DNA from: an uncultured bacterium
Lineage (GTDB): Bacteria > Verrucomicrobiota > Kiritimatiellia > RFP12 > UBA1067
NCBI GenBank assembly: GCA_902769585.1
Contig: CACXPT010000003.1
Location: 1-51,878 of the forward strand
Direction of reading: 5' to 3'
Length of the DNA: 51,878 nt
Positions 1 through 7,051 of the stretch are shown here, piece by piece. The stretch's first letter is position 1, and the number at the start of each line of letters is the position of its first letter. The position numbers and the translations under genes are program-made. A model generated the notes under the pieces. The model did not search any database, was not told where the DNA came from, and worked only from the letters and a program-made list of their open reading frames with translations.

Positions 1-279
1 GACCTGCCGGTTCTCCACGTTGTCCTGCAGGAACTTCGACACCTGCTCGCCGCCGAAGTACTTGCCGTTGCCCCACGGGTCGATCACGCACTTGAGCCCA
101 AGCTCGTGCGCCTTCTCGACGATCTTCGGGATGTTGGGCCGCCAAAAGTCGAAGTCGAACTCCGTGACGGCGAGGATCACGCACGTCACGCCGTGCGCCT
201 TCATCTCTGCGAAGTCCGCCTCCGCGTGCTCCACGTAGTTCAGCCCGTAGTAGCTGATCGATGTCTGCTTGATTGCCAT
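1..279 (-). CDS. Unidentified protein, N-terminal part (runs off window), TIM-barrel-like
   Basis: A reading frame begins at the ATG at 279-277 and stays open to the window edge, giving 93 residues. A purine-rich GGAAC lies just upstream of the start. The visible part alternates predicted beta strands (VTCVILAV, KCVIDPWG) with helices (FAEMKAHG, KIVEKAHELG), the pattern of the first beta/alpha units of a TIM barrel such as those of glycoside hydrolase-like proteins. There is no signal peptide. The catalytic part, if any, lies outside the window, so no function is assigned. The next gene is divergent, about 300 bp away. Confidence 0.6.
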   Translation of the reverse strand, partial: MAIKQTSISYYGLNYVEHAEADFAEMKAHGVTCVILAVTEFDFDFWRPNIPKIVEKAHELGLKCVIDPWGNGKYFGGEQVSKFLQDNVENRQV

Positions 280-517
280 TTACCCGTTCCTTTTCCTTAA
301 ATAGGGTTATGAAAACGACTACGCCGCATATTTTACCAAGAAGCCCTACCGAATGGAATCTCTTTTCTACTCAAATTTCAAGCATTCGCGGTTTGACACA
401 ATCACACGTAAATGGTACGCCTCACGCCGCGAACGCGAGAAGATCGTGGCCACCGTGGCGGATGTTTAACTGATACCGCGACAGCATGACATGTCATTGA
501 AAATATCGCTATTTGCG
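280..517. other. Intergenic region with a possible gene remnant and a 12-bp palindrome
   Basis: No convincing gene. A frame from 305 to 469 is open, reads like protein (it contains KKPYRMESLFYSNFKHSRFD and ends REREKIVATVADV) and stops at TAA 467-469, but it has no start before an internal ATG at 353 and no ribosome binding site. It could be the 3' end of a decayed gene or a 38-aa peptide; not recognised. A perfect palindrome ATGACATGTCAT sits at 486-497, about 20 bp before the -35 box of the antitoxin promoter. Confidence 0.3.
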
Positions 518-546
518 TTGATTTCGTCACAAGGATCTGGTATGAT
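518..546 (+). promoter_or_regulatory. Promoter of the antitoxin-purE operon
   Basis: TTGATT (518-523), a 17-bp spacer and TATGAT (541-546) preceded by TGG form a good sigma-70-type extended -10 promoter. The expected start is near 553, giving a short leader with AAGGAG at 565-570 before the ATG at 575. The palindrome at 486-497 just upstream is a candidate operator, because antitoxins of this class usually repress their own promoter. Confidence 0.6.
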
Positions 547-574
547 ACTTCCAAAACATTGAACAAGGAGCAAT

Positions 575-922
575 ATGGCAAGGATCATGGAACGCCCCGC
601 GAAAGCAGGAATAAACTACAGTCTCCGGCTCAACAGCGACATCAAGACACAGAGCGAGAACCTCTATCGTTCGCTGGGGATGTCGCTTTCCACCGCCATA
701 CAGGTATTCTTGAAAAAGTCCCTACTAGTGGGCGGCTTCCCCTTTGAAGTCAGGCATTCGCCACCTCCTATACCCGACATGGCTGCCATGACCGGCGAAG
801 ATTTCGACAGGGAACTTGAACGCGGGTGGATCTCAATGGAGACTGGCAATGTCATTGACGCCAAGGAAGCGCGGTCACGTCTCATGGGAGAAATCGCATC
901 ATGGCATTCGACATCCAACTGA
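575..922 (+). CDS. RelB/DinJ-family antitoxin, orphan
   Basis: 115 aa. The N-terminal half (INYSLRLNSDIKTQSENLYRSLGMSLSTAIQVFLKKS) is the ribbon-helix-helix DNA-binding region typical of RelB/DinJ antitoxins; the C-terminal half (EDFDRELERGWISMETG) is the acidic tail that normally wraps the toxin. AAGGAG lies 4 nt before the ATG. The stop codon overlaps a reading frame starting at 901 that looks like the first codons of a RelE/YafQ-like toxin, but that toxin is cut off and followed by purE. The protein is therefore probably an orphan antitoxin that still autoregulates a promoter now feeding purE. Family assignment is from the sequence pattern; the regulatory role is inferred. Confidence 0.85.
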   Translation: MARIMERPAKAGINYSLRLNSDIKTQSENLYRSLGMSLSTAIQVFLKKSLLVGGFPFEVRHSPPPIPDMAAMTGEDFDRELERGWISMETGNVIDAKEARSRLMGEIASWHSTSN

Positions 923-963
923 CGCCAGAGGCAAATGCGGACTTCCGTTCAAGGAGAATCAAA
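901..963 (+). pseudogene. 5' remnant of a RelE/YafQ-like toxin gene, in frame with purE
   Basis: An ATG at 901, overlapping the antitoxin by 22 nt, opens a frame reading MAFDIQLTPEANADFRS. This resembles the conserved beginning of RelE-superfamily toxins (MxxxIxLxPEAxxDF) and sits where the toxin of a RelB/DinJ pair belongs. After about 17-21 codons it runs without a stop into purE, so the remaining roughly 70-80 codons of the toxin, including its catalytic residues, are gone. Translation from 901 would give a PurE with a 21-aa extension. Confidence 0.6.
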
Positions 964-1464
964 ATGGACAGTAAGGAACCTCTTGTTGGAATCGTGATGG
1001 GGTCGGACAGCGACTGGCCCCTCGTTCAGAAGGCATGCTCGACGCTCGATGGATTCGGCGTCCCGTACGAGACACGCGTGATCAGCGCGCACCGCACGCC
1101 CGACGTGGCGCTGGAGTATTCGAAAACCGCCGAGTCGCGCGGCATCAAGGTGATCATCGCCGCCGCAGGCGGCGCGGCGCACCTTGGCGGCGTTCTCGCA
1201 GCCGGCACCGTGCTTCCCGTTATCGGCATCCCCGTGGCGGGCGGTGCGCTGAATGGACTGGATGCGCTCTACGCGACGGTGCAGATGCCGTCCGGCGTGC
1301 CGGTGGCGACCGTCGCCGTGGGCAACGCAGGCCCGACCAACGCCGCGCTACTGGCAGTTCAGATCCTCGGCACGTCCGACGCGTCTCTTCGCGAGAAGTT
1401 CCGCGCCCACAAGGAGACCCTCCGCGCCAAGGTTGCCGCAGCCAACGAGAAGATACACGCATGA
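964..1464 (+). CDS. purE: N5-carboxyaminoimidazole ribonucleotide mutase PurE (class I)
   Basis: 166 aa, normal family length. It carries out the purine-synthesis step converting N5-CAIR to CAIR. The PurE signature is clear: VGIVMGSDSDWP near the N-terminus, the catalytic region ISAHRTPD, IIAAAGGAAHLGGV, and VPVATVAVGNAGPTNAALLA. The ATG at 964 is preferred over 901 because AAGGAGAA at 951-958 is well placed and the family starts here. No purK follows; the next gene starts inside its stop codon (ATGA overlap). Its position behind an antitoxin promoter is unusual for a housekeeping gene. Confidence 0.95.
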   Translation: MDSKEPLVGIVMGSDSDWPLVQKACSTLDGFGVPYETRVISAHRTPDVALEYSKTAESRGIKVIIAAAGGAAHLGGVLAAGTVLPVIGIPVAGGALNGLDALYATVQMPSGVPVATVAVGNAGPTNAALLAVQILGTSDASLREKFRAHKETLRAKVAAANEKIHA

Positions 1465-2237
1465 GGCTACGCGTTTTCGGGAGCGGATCAAAGGGCAACG
1501 CGCTCGCAATACGGTCAGGCGGAACGCTTCTTCTTCTGGATTGCGGATTCTCGTGCCGCGAGCTGGAGAAGCGCATGACCGCCTGCGGCGTGCGGGCGGA
1601 CGACGTGACGGCCCTTCTCTTCACGCACGACCACGGCGACCACTGCAGGGGAATCGCCACCTTCCACAAGCGCCACCCGCTGGTGCCGCTCTATGCGAAC
1701 GGCAACACGGCGGACGCCATCGCCACGCTGACTGGCGTGGACGACGGCTGGCGCATCTTCGAGATGGGAGAACCTTTCGCGATCGGCGACGTTTCCGTGT
1801 CCGCGTTCTCCATCACGCACGATGCCGCCGACGCGGTTGGATATCTCTTCTCCGACGAAACCGCCACTCTCTTCGTCGGGACGGACATAGGCGTGCCGAC
1901 CTTGCCAGTGAAGTACGCGCTCGCACAAGCCACGTGCGCGGTGCTGGAGTCGAACCATGACCCGACGCTTCTCGCCTGCTCCGACCGTCCGGTCTCGCTC
2001 AAGCAGCGCATCGCCGGCCGTTGCGGGCATCTCTCGAACCAAGATGCCGCCGATCTCGTGCGCGAGGTGGCACCGCCGAACCTGAAGATGCTCCTGCTCG
2101 CCCACATTTCGCGCGCCTGCAACGCCCCGCACCTCGCGCTGGAGTCGATGCGCGAAGCGCTCAGAGAAATCAAGCGCGAAGACATCGCGCTAGCGGCCCT
2201 CGACCAGGACGAGCCTAGCGATCTCTACGAGCTCTGA
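1461..2237 (+). CDS. MBL-fold exonuclease/hydrolase, YycJ (WalJ) type
   Basis: 258 aa, overlapping purE by ATGA. It begins with the YycJ pattern RVFGSGSKGNALAIRSGGTLLLLDCGFS and carries the metal-binding motif THDHGDHC at about residues 52-59. Further histidines typical of the fold are SITHDAADAVGY, ESNHDP and LLAHISRACN near the C-terminus. YycJ-type proteins are cytoplasmic metallo-beta-lactamase-fold nucleases linked to DNA repair. The gene is convergent with the next one and ends 18 bp from it. Assignment to the subfamily is confident; the exact substrate is not visible. Confidence 0.88.
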   Translation: MRLRVFGSGSKGNALAIRSGGTLLLLDCGFSCRELEKRMTACGVRADDVTALLFTHDHGDHCRGIATFHKRHPLVPLYANGNTADAIATLTGVDDGWRIFEMGEPFAIGDVSVSAFSITHDAADAVGYLFSDETATLFVGTDIGVPTLPVKYALAQATCAVLESNHDPTLLACSDRPVSLKQRIAGRCGHLSNQDAADLVREVAPPNLKMLLLAHISRACNAPHLALESMREALREIKREDIALAALDQDEPSDLYEL

Positions 2238-2255
2238 TCGCAGGCTTCATGGCGA

Positions 2256-3662
2256 CTATTCCGTGCGGCGCTCGCCGGTGTGCCAGGTTATCAGGTGCCA
2301 GAAGAGGGAATGGCGCGTGCGGCCGTCCTTGCGGTCCCAGCACTCCCAGAACGTCCAGAACGGCGACCAGTTGCGGTCGAAGCCTTCCGAGTGGCGGATT
2401 GGGTTCAGCTCCAGGACACGCTGGCGCGAGCGGCCCTTTACCGTAGTCGAGCTCCAGAACGGCCAGACTCGCGTGTAGGACGCGACCTCCGTGCGCGTTC
2501 CGTCCTTCGCCTTCGAGAACCGCCGCTCGCTCGTCCAGAACGGAAACACCGTGAAACGCGTCTCGAGCGTCCTGTCGGACTCCAGCTCCGAATCCTCCAC
2601 CAGATACCAGCCGTAGCGGCGCGTGCGCTCCTCCACCTTCTCCTTGCGTCCCTTGTCGGCGTACGGATAGCCGTCGATCGTCTCGTAGAACGGCCAGACG
2701 GAGATGCGGTCGCGTACGGAGGAATGCAGGACATCCACTAGCGGCCACGGCATCCGCCAGCGAGTGGCCTTGTCGGTCCGCGCGTAGGAGAAGAACGGCG
2801 GCAGCACGAGCGTCTGCGACTCCCTTGCGCGGCGGACCTGCCCGTAAAGCGGCAAGAACATCCAGGAAGATCCGGCACCGGACGTGTCTCGGTCCTCCAG
2901 GTAGCTCGCCCACGTGACGAGCGGCCACAGCACGTAGCCGTGCTCTGACTCGCGCTGCGTTGCGGTCCCGTAGAACGGCCAAACGCCCACGCCCGCGCGC
3001 GGCTCGTCGCGCCAGGTGACGAGCGGCCACAGGATCGCGCGGCTGCGCACGTCCTTCACGGAGTACGACTGCCATATCGGCCACAGGATGAAGTCCCAGT
3101 CGTCCATGAAGAAGAAGTGCGGATGATGTCCGTAGATCGGGAAGAATCCCCAATAGCCGTCGTCCTTCCTGTCGCAGCCGCTGAACCAGATCGGAAACAC
3201 GTTGAAGCTCCACGTGGGATCGTCATCGCGCGCATCCCCGTAGGCAATGAGAGCGCGCCACCAGTCGGCCTTGTTGTGGTAGTGATAGGTGCCGAGCGGC
3301 CACAGGACATCGCACGCGAAGGTGTCGGAGGCCGGCGCGTCGACATGGGAATAGAACGGGCGGACTGCCCAGAACGACGACGGCCCTGGGGCGGCGCGCC
3401 GATACTCGAACAGCGGCCCGAAGTTCCAGTGCGACTTTGTGCTCCCGCCGATGCGTGCCTTCTCCGCCTCGATGTCGGCGGCAAGTGAGTGCAATGGCAA
3501 AATGGCAAACAGACTGCCAAAGGTCATTAAGGTCGTTAAAGTCTTTAAGGTTTTTAAGGGTCTTAAGGTCATTAAAGTCCCTAAGGTTTTTAAGGTCATT
3601 AGGGTCTTTAACGTCCTTAAGGTCTTTAATGTCGTTAAACTCATTAACTCCTTAAACCTCAT
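2256..3662 (-). CDS. Secreted aromatic-repeat (WPFY/LWPL) envelope protein, possibly beta-barrel
   Basis: Up to 468 aa. After a signal-like segment (SLFAILPLHSLAAD) the protein is built from about 16 irregular repeats, each with a short aromatic strand such as VRPFYSHVD, VLWPLGTYHYH, FFPIYGHH, ILWPLVTWRDE, VWPFYGTAT, VFPFWTSE or VWPFWSST. Alternating aromatic/hydrophobic residues separated by polar loops suit an outer-membrane or secreted beta structure; no named domain was recognised. The start is uncertain: ATGs at 3662, 3644 (AAGGAG 3 nt upstream) and 3527 are in frame, and the stretch between them is a 9-bp tandem repeat encoding T-L-K-T-L-type residues, which would form an odd basic n-region for the signal peptide. 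Convergent with the MBL gene. Confidence 0.7.
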   Translation of the reverse strand: MRFKELMSLTTLKTLRTLKTLMTLKTLGTLMTLRPLKTLKTLTTLMTFGSLFAILPLHSLAADIEAEKARIGGSTKSHWNFGPLFEYRRAAPGPSSFWAVRPFYSHVDAPASDTFACDVLWPLGTYHYHNKADWWRALIAYGDARDDDPTWSFNVFPIWFSGCDRKDDGYWGFFPIYGHHPHFFFMDDWDFILWPIWQSYSVKDVRSRAILWPLVTWRDEPRAGVGVWPFYGTATQRESEHGYVLWPLVTWASYLEDRDTSGAGSSWMFLPLYGQVRRARESQTLVLPPFFSYARTDKATRWRMPWPLVDVLHSSVRDRISVWPFYETIDGYPYADKGRKEKVEERTRRYGWYLVEDSELESDRTLETRFTVFPFWTSERRFSKAKDGTRTEVASYTRVWPFWSSTTVKGRSRQRVLELNPIRHSEGFDRNWSPFWTFWECWDRKDGRTRHSLFWHLITWHTGERRTE

Positions 3663-3703
3663 TAATGACCTTAAACTCCTTAAAGACCCTAAGACCTTAT
3701 GCT
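3527..3703. repeat. 9-bp tandem repeat array (TTAAGGTCN), about 19 units
   Basis: Degenerate 9-bp units (TTAAGGTCG, TTAAAGTCT, TTAAGGTTT, TTAAGGTCA and so on) run without interruption from the signal-peptide region of the preceding minus-strand gene almost to the stop codon of the TPR gene at 3706. Because 9 is a multiple of 3 the array stays open and encodes TLKTLxTL on the minus strand. It fills the whole gap between the two genes. Confidence 0.9.
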
Positions 3704-3705
3704 GG

Positions 3706-4401
3706 TCACCTCTTCACCTGGACGGCCTTCTGCAGCTTCTCGAATTCGCCAAGGTCGTACTTGGAAAGCTCTGACTGGCGCTTTTGGATTTTCTTAAGCG
3801 TGCCACGCGCCTGTGCCCGGCTTTGATCGTCGCCCTTGGCGAGTTGCACGCGGGCGAGCGTAATGTACATGCGAACATCCTCGACCTGGCTCTTGCCCGA
3901 CTTCGAGAGCTTGATGGCCTGGTTTACGCAGGTCTCCGCCTCGTCCAGGTTCTTCTTCTGGTCTAGCAGCGCGGATCCGAGCGTTTCCCAGGCCACGTAC
4001 AGGCCGGGATCGGTCTTGGTGGCGTCCCTCGCGAACTTCTCGGCCTCTTCAGGACGCTGGAGGCGGCGCAGCACCTCCGCGAGGTCGTTCTGCGCGGCGG
4101 CCAGCGGCCGCTCGGCGCTGACGGAGAGGCGGAGGAACGTCTCGGCGATGCTGTATTCGCCGGCCCTCAGGCGCAGCGACCCCATCACGTAGTTGGCGAG
4201 CTTGTTTGAACGGTCCTGGCGCAGAAGCTGGCGCGCGTGCGTCTCCGCGCTCTCGCCGTCGTCGAGCGCGATGTCGAGATTGAGGATCATGTCGCCGACG
4301 GAGATGACGTCGGGCCGCGACCTCGAGGCCACGACCAGAGCGTCGCGCGCCTGCTTCTGGTGAGCCTTGCCCTTGCGCATCCACACGAGCGCGCGCGTCA
4401 T
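3706..4401 (-). CDS. TPR protein, probably the frameshifted C-terminal part of the upstream membrane protein
   Basis: 231 aa from an ATG overlapping the upstream stop (ATGA). It consists of tetratricopeptide-like helical pairs: GDMILNLDIALDDGESAETHARQLL, MGSLRLRAGEYSIAETFLRLS, DLAEVLRRLQRPEEAEKFARDA, AWETLGSALLDQKKNLDEAETCV. There is no signal peptide. The reading frame is already open upstream of this ATG, and the residues EELQM directly before it continue the helix of the upstream protein, so this is likely the C-terminus of one protein of about 1080 aa interrupted by a one-base shift, or a translationally coupled partner. Confidence 0.75.
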   Translation of the reverse strand: MTRALVWMRKGKAHQKQARDALVVASRSRPDVISVGDMILNLDIALDDGESAETHARQLLRQDRSNKLANYVMGSLRLRAGEYSIAETFLRLSVSAERPLAAAQNDLAEVLRRLQRPEEAEKFARDATKTDPGLYVAWETLGSALLDQKKNLDEAETCVNQAIKLSKSGKSQVEDVRMYITLARVQLAKGDDQSRAQARGTLKKIQKRQSELSKYDLGEFEKLQKAVQVKR

Positions 4402-6953
4402 CTGCAGTTCTTCGCGGCATCGTCCTTCGCCTGGTCTATCTCCTGAAGCAGCACTCCGGCAAGCAGCGCCCATGCCTGGAGGCTCTTTGGCTGGAGGTCC
4501 GTCACCTTCTGCAACGCCATTCTCGCAGCGCCGAGGTCGTTGTTCATCAGGTGGAGGAGCGCCCAGTCGAAGGAGGTGGTCGCCACGTTGTCCGTTGCGG
4601 ACTTCACGGCCTTCGAAAGGAATCCCTTCGCCTTCTCCATGTCGCCCGACTGCATCGCGAGGCGCATCATGCCCATGAGTGCGTCGTGGTTGTTCTCGTC
4701 CTTCTCGAGCACCTTTTCGTACACCGCCTTGGAGTGCTTTGCCTGGTTGCCGCTGGCATAGATTGCGGCCATCATGTTGAGCAGGCCTGTCTGCCTGTCC
4801 GGCGGGACGAAGTTGATCGCGCGCTGCACCTGCGCGATGGCGTTGCCGGTCTGCCCGGAGCGCGCCCACTCGTAGCCCATGCGCGCGAAGATCTCCGGGG
4901 AACGGATGTAGCCGTAGTAGCGGGAAAGCGACCACAGCCTGTAGCGCCGCTTGGAGTCGTCCACGATCGCCTTCAGCTTCTTCTCGATCTCCTTCTTGTG
5001 CGGCACCGCCACCTTCACGCCGGCGCGGACCATCTCGAATTCGTTGAAGAGGGCGCAGATGTTGTCGCTGTCGATCTTCCCGAGCACGAGGTCGTATAGC
5101 TCGAACGCGTCGTTGTCCATCCCGATGTCCTGCAGGACGACACCGAGGTTGTTCGCTATGAATCCGACGTGGCGGCGCATCTGCAGGCGCATGCGGTCCA
5201 CGGGATCCTCGATCTCGAATATGCCGCGGGAACCCTTTCTGGTGCCGGGGGCCAGGATCGGGTCGATCTCCTTCCAGAACGAGAGGAACTCCGCCTTCGC
5301 CTTCGCGCCGTCCACCTTCTTGACGTCCTTGACGCCGCCGAAGAAGAGGCACTCCGGCACGGGCACGCGCTCCGACATGTACCACAGGTCGGGCACGCCG
5401 AAGATGGCCACCTGGGACTCAACGTTCGTGTCGCCCGCGAACCAGTCCTGCAGGAACGAGAGGACGCCGAGCTGGATGGATATCGACAGATCCGCGCTTC
5501 CTGCCGAGAGCCCCTTCTCGCGCACCGTCTCGCCCAGCTCCTTGAGGTAGGCGTCGTCCATGTCGCGGTGGAGGCATATGAGGTTGAGCTCGCGGCCGCG
5601 CGATGCCGCCGCCGCGCGCAGCTGGTCGTCGATCATTCCGTCGGTTACGATCCACTTCCGATCCCCGAGCCTGTCTATGATCGCGTTCGCGCACACGTCC
5701 GCGAACGCGCCGCGGTCGCGCGAGAAGGAGGCCGCGTTCACGATGGCCGACAGGACCAGAATCAGCACGAACGCCCCTGCGACGAACGGCGCCATCCGGT
5801 GCCCGACCGTAAGGGCGGCGTCGAGCTTGTCGAACTCCACCGGCGGCAACGGCGCGCGCGCCAGCAGGTACCAGTAGGCGAGCAGATAGCCGCAGGCCAT
5901 AGCCACGAGGACTGATGTCGCAACAGGCGAGATGCCGAACTGGCGCATGACGCCCTCAGGCGACAGCTTCGTCGCGGTCGCCAGGATCATGCAGATCGTC
6001 ATCGCCCCGTGGAACGTGTATTGGCTCCACGTGCGCTCGTTGTTGAGGCCGCGCACCGACGCGAAGGAGCACACCACGAACGGCGCCACGGCCAGCACGA
6101 AGATGTACAGCCATCCCGGCCGCGATATCCACTGGCGCATCTCGTGCGCGTATGCCGTCCATATGCTCTTCCACACGTCGCCAGAGCTCGCCACGCCCGC
6201 CGTCTTCGCCTCTGGCAACAGCACGAAGCCGTTCGCGACCTTGTTCATCGTCACGATGTAGAATACCGTGAAGAACACGAGGAAGATGGCCATAGGCAGG
6301 TAGAACTTGCGGCCTGTCTTCACGGACGCCACCACTACGAGGAGCATGCAGAGGGGAAGCAACGGCAGGAACATCACGCTTTCGGCAAGACCGATCCCGC
6401 ATCCCATCGCGATCACACCTGTGCAGTACGGCATTGCCTTCGGCCAGTGAATCGCCGGAATGAAGACGGCAAACACCGCCAGCGCAAAGAACACATCGAA
6501 CATGCCGTACTCGAGATGGGTTGACGACTGCCAGATCGCCGTCGAGAAAATGAAGACAAAGGAGGCCCCAATGCCAGACAGCAGCGAGGCGCCGCGCGCC
6601 AGCTTGATGGTGTCCTCGTTGTGTGTAGACTGGTGGACAAAGTATCCCACGAGACCGCACAGGAGTCCCGCCGAAAGCACGCCGCACACCATCGAAAGGA
6701 GGTTCAGCCGAAGCCCCATGGATCCGCCCCCTAAGACCTTCACGAGCCCGCCCCATATCGGGTGGAGCGGCACCTTCAGCGCGTCCATCCCCATCCACTG
6801 CGTCGCAAGGCTTGTCGACGAACCAGGGAACATGTATCCAGCCAGCGTCAGCGAGTAGACCGCAAGCGCCACTAGCGAAGCTCCCAATGCCGCCAGCCAC
6901 AGACTCCATCCCAGCGTCACGGGTACGCCCTGGGTGTTCTTGCTATCAGACAT
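4398..6953 (-). CDS. Multi-pass membrane protein with C-terminal TPRs, DUF2723/GT-C-like
   Basis: 851 aa. The first 430 residues hold about 12 hydrophobic segments; the loop after the first helix (YMFPGSSTSLATQWMGM) and the LHPIWGGLVKVLGGGSMGLRLNLLS region resemble DUF2723/GT-C proteins, which use lipid-linked sugars or anchor TPR domains. Residues 430-600 form a soluble domain and from about 640 there are TPR-like repeats. The protein ends abruptly at DDAAKNCR, where the next frame carries on with more TPRs. The start ATG has AAGGA upstream. A TATAAT-like -10 lies at 7012-7017 (minus). No glycosyltransferase catalytic motif can be confirmed. Confidence 0.7.
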   Translation of the reverse strand: MSDSKNTQGVPVTLGWSLWLAALGASLVALAVYSLTLAGYMFPGSSTSLATQWMGMDALKVPLHPIWGGLVKVLGGGSMGLRLNLLSMVCGVLSAGLLCGLVGYFVHQSTHNEDTIKLARGASLLSGIGASFVFIFSTAIWQSSTHLEYGMFDVFFALAVFAVFIPAIHWPKAMPYCTGVIAMGCGIGLAESVMFLPLLPLCMLLVVVASVKTGRKFYLPMAIFLVFFTVFYIVTMNKVANGFVLLPEAKTAGVASSGDVWKSIWTAYAHEMRQWISRPGWLYIFVLAVAPFVVCSFASVRGLNNERTWSQYTFHGAMTICMILATATKLSPEGVMRQFGISPVATSVLVAMACGYLLAYWYLLARAPLPPVEFDKLDAALTVGHRMAPFVAGAFVLILVLSAIVNAASFSRDRGAFADVCANAIIDRLGDRKWIVTDGMIDDQLRAAAASRGRELNLICLHRDMDDAYLKELGETVREKGLSAGSADLSISIQLGVLSFLQDWFAGDTNVESQVAIFGVPDLWYMSERVPVPECLFFGGVKDVKKVDGAKAKAEFLSFWKEIDPILAPGTRKGSRGIFEIEDPVDRMRLQMRRHVGFIANNLGVVLQDIGMDNDAFELYDLVLGKIDSDNICALFNEFEMVRAGVKVAVPHKKEIEKKLKAIVDDSKRRYRLWSLSRYYGYIRSPEIFARMGYEWARSGQTGNAIAQVQRAINFVPPDRQTGLLNMMAAIYASGNQAKHSKAVYEKVLEKDENNHDALMGMMRLAMQSGDMEKAKGFLSKAVKSATDNVATTSFDWALLHLMNNDLGAARMALQKVTDLQPKSLQAWALLAGVLLQEIDQAKDDAAKNCR

Positions 6954-7011
6954 TCCGTAATCCTTTCTTTCTGCTTTTCCGTCCCACCAACTTGTGCGGG
7001 AATCGGCGTAA

Positions 7012-7040
7012 ATTATACCTTAAATCCTTCACTTGCGGAA
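7012..7040 (-). promoter_or_regulatory. Candidate promoter for the membrane/TPR gene
   Basis: On the minus strand TATAAT (7017-7012) lies 17 bp downstream of TTCCGC (7040-7035), with a leader of about 55 nt before the ATG at 6953. The -10 is perfect, the -35 poor. Confidence 0.4.
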
Positions 7041-7051
7041 GCGCAAAGTTT

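Noticed and set aside
305..469. Small gene between the first protein and the antitoxin
   Set aside because: The frame reads like protein but lacks an upstream start and ribosome site, so it is noted only as a possible remnant.
901..1464. PurE starting at 901 with a native 21-aa extension
   Set aside because: The extension resembles a toxin N-terminus, overlaps the antitoxin gene, and a better ribosome site precedes the ATG at 964.
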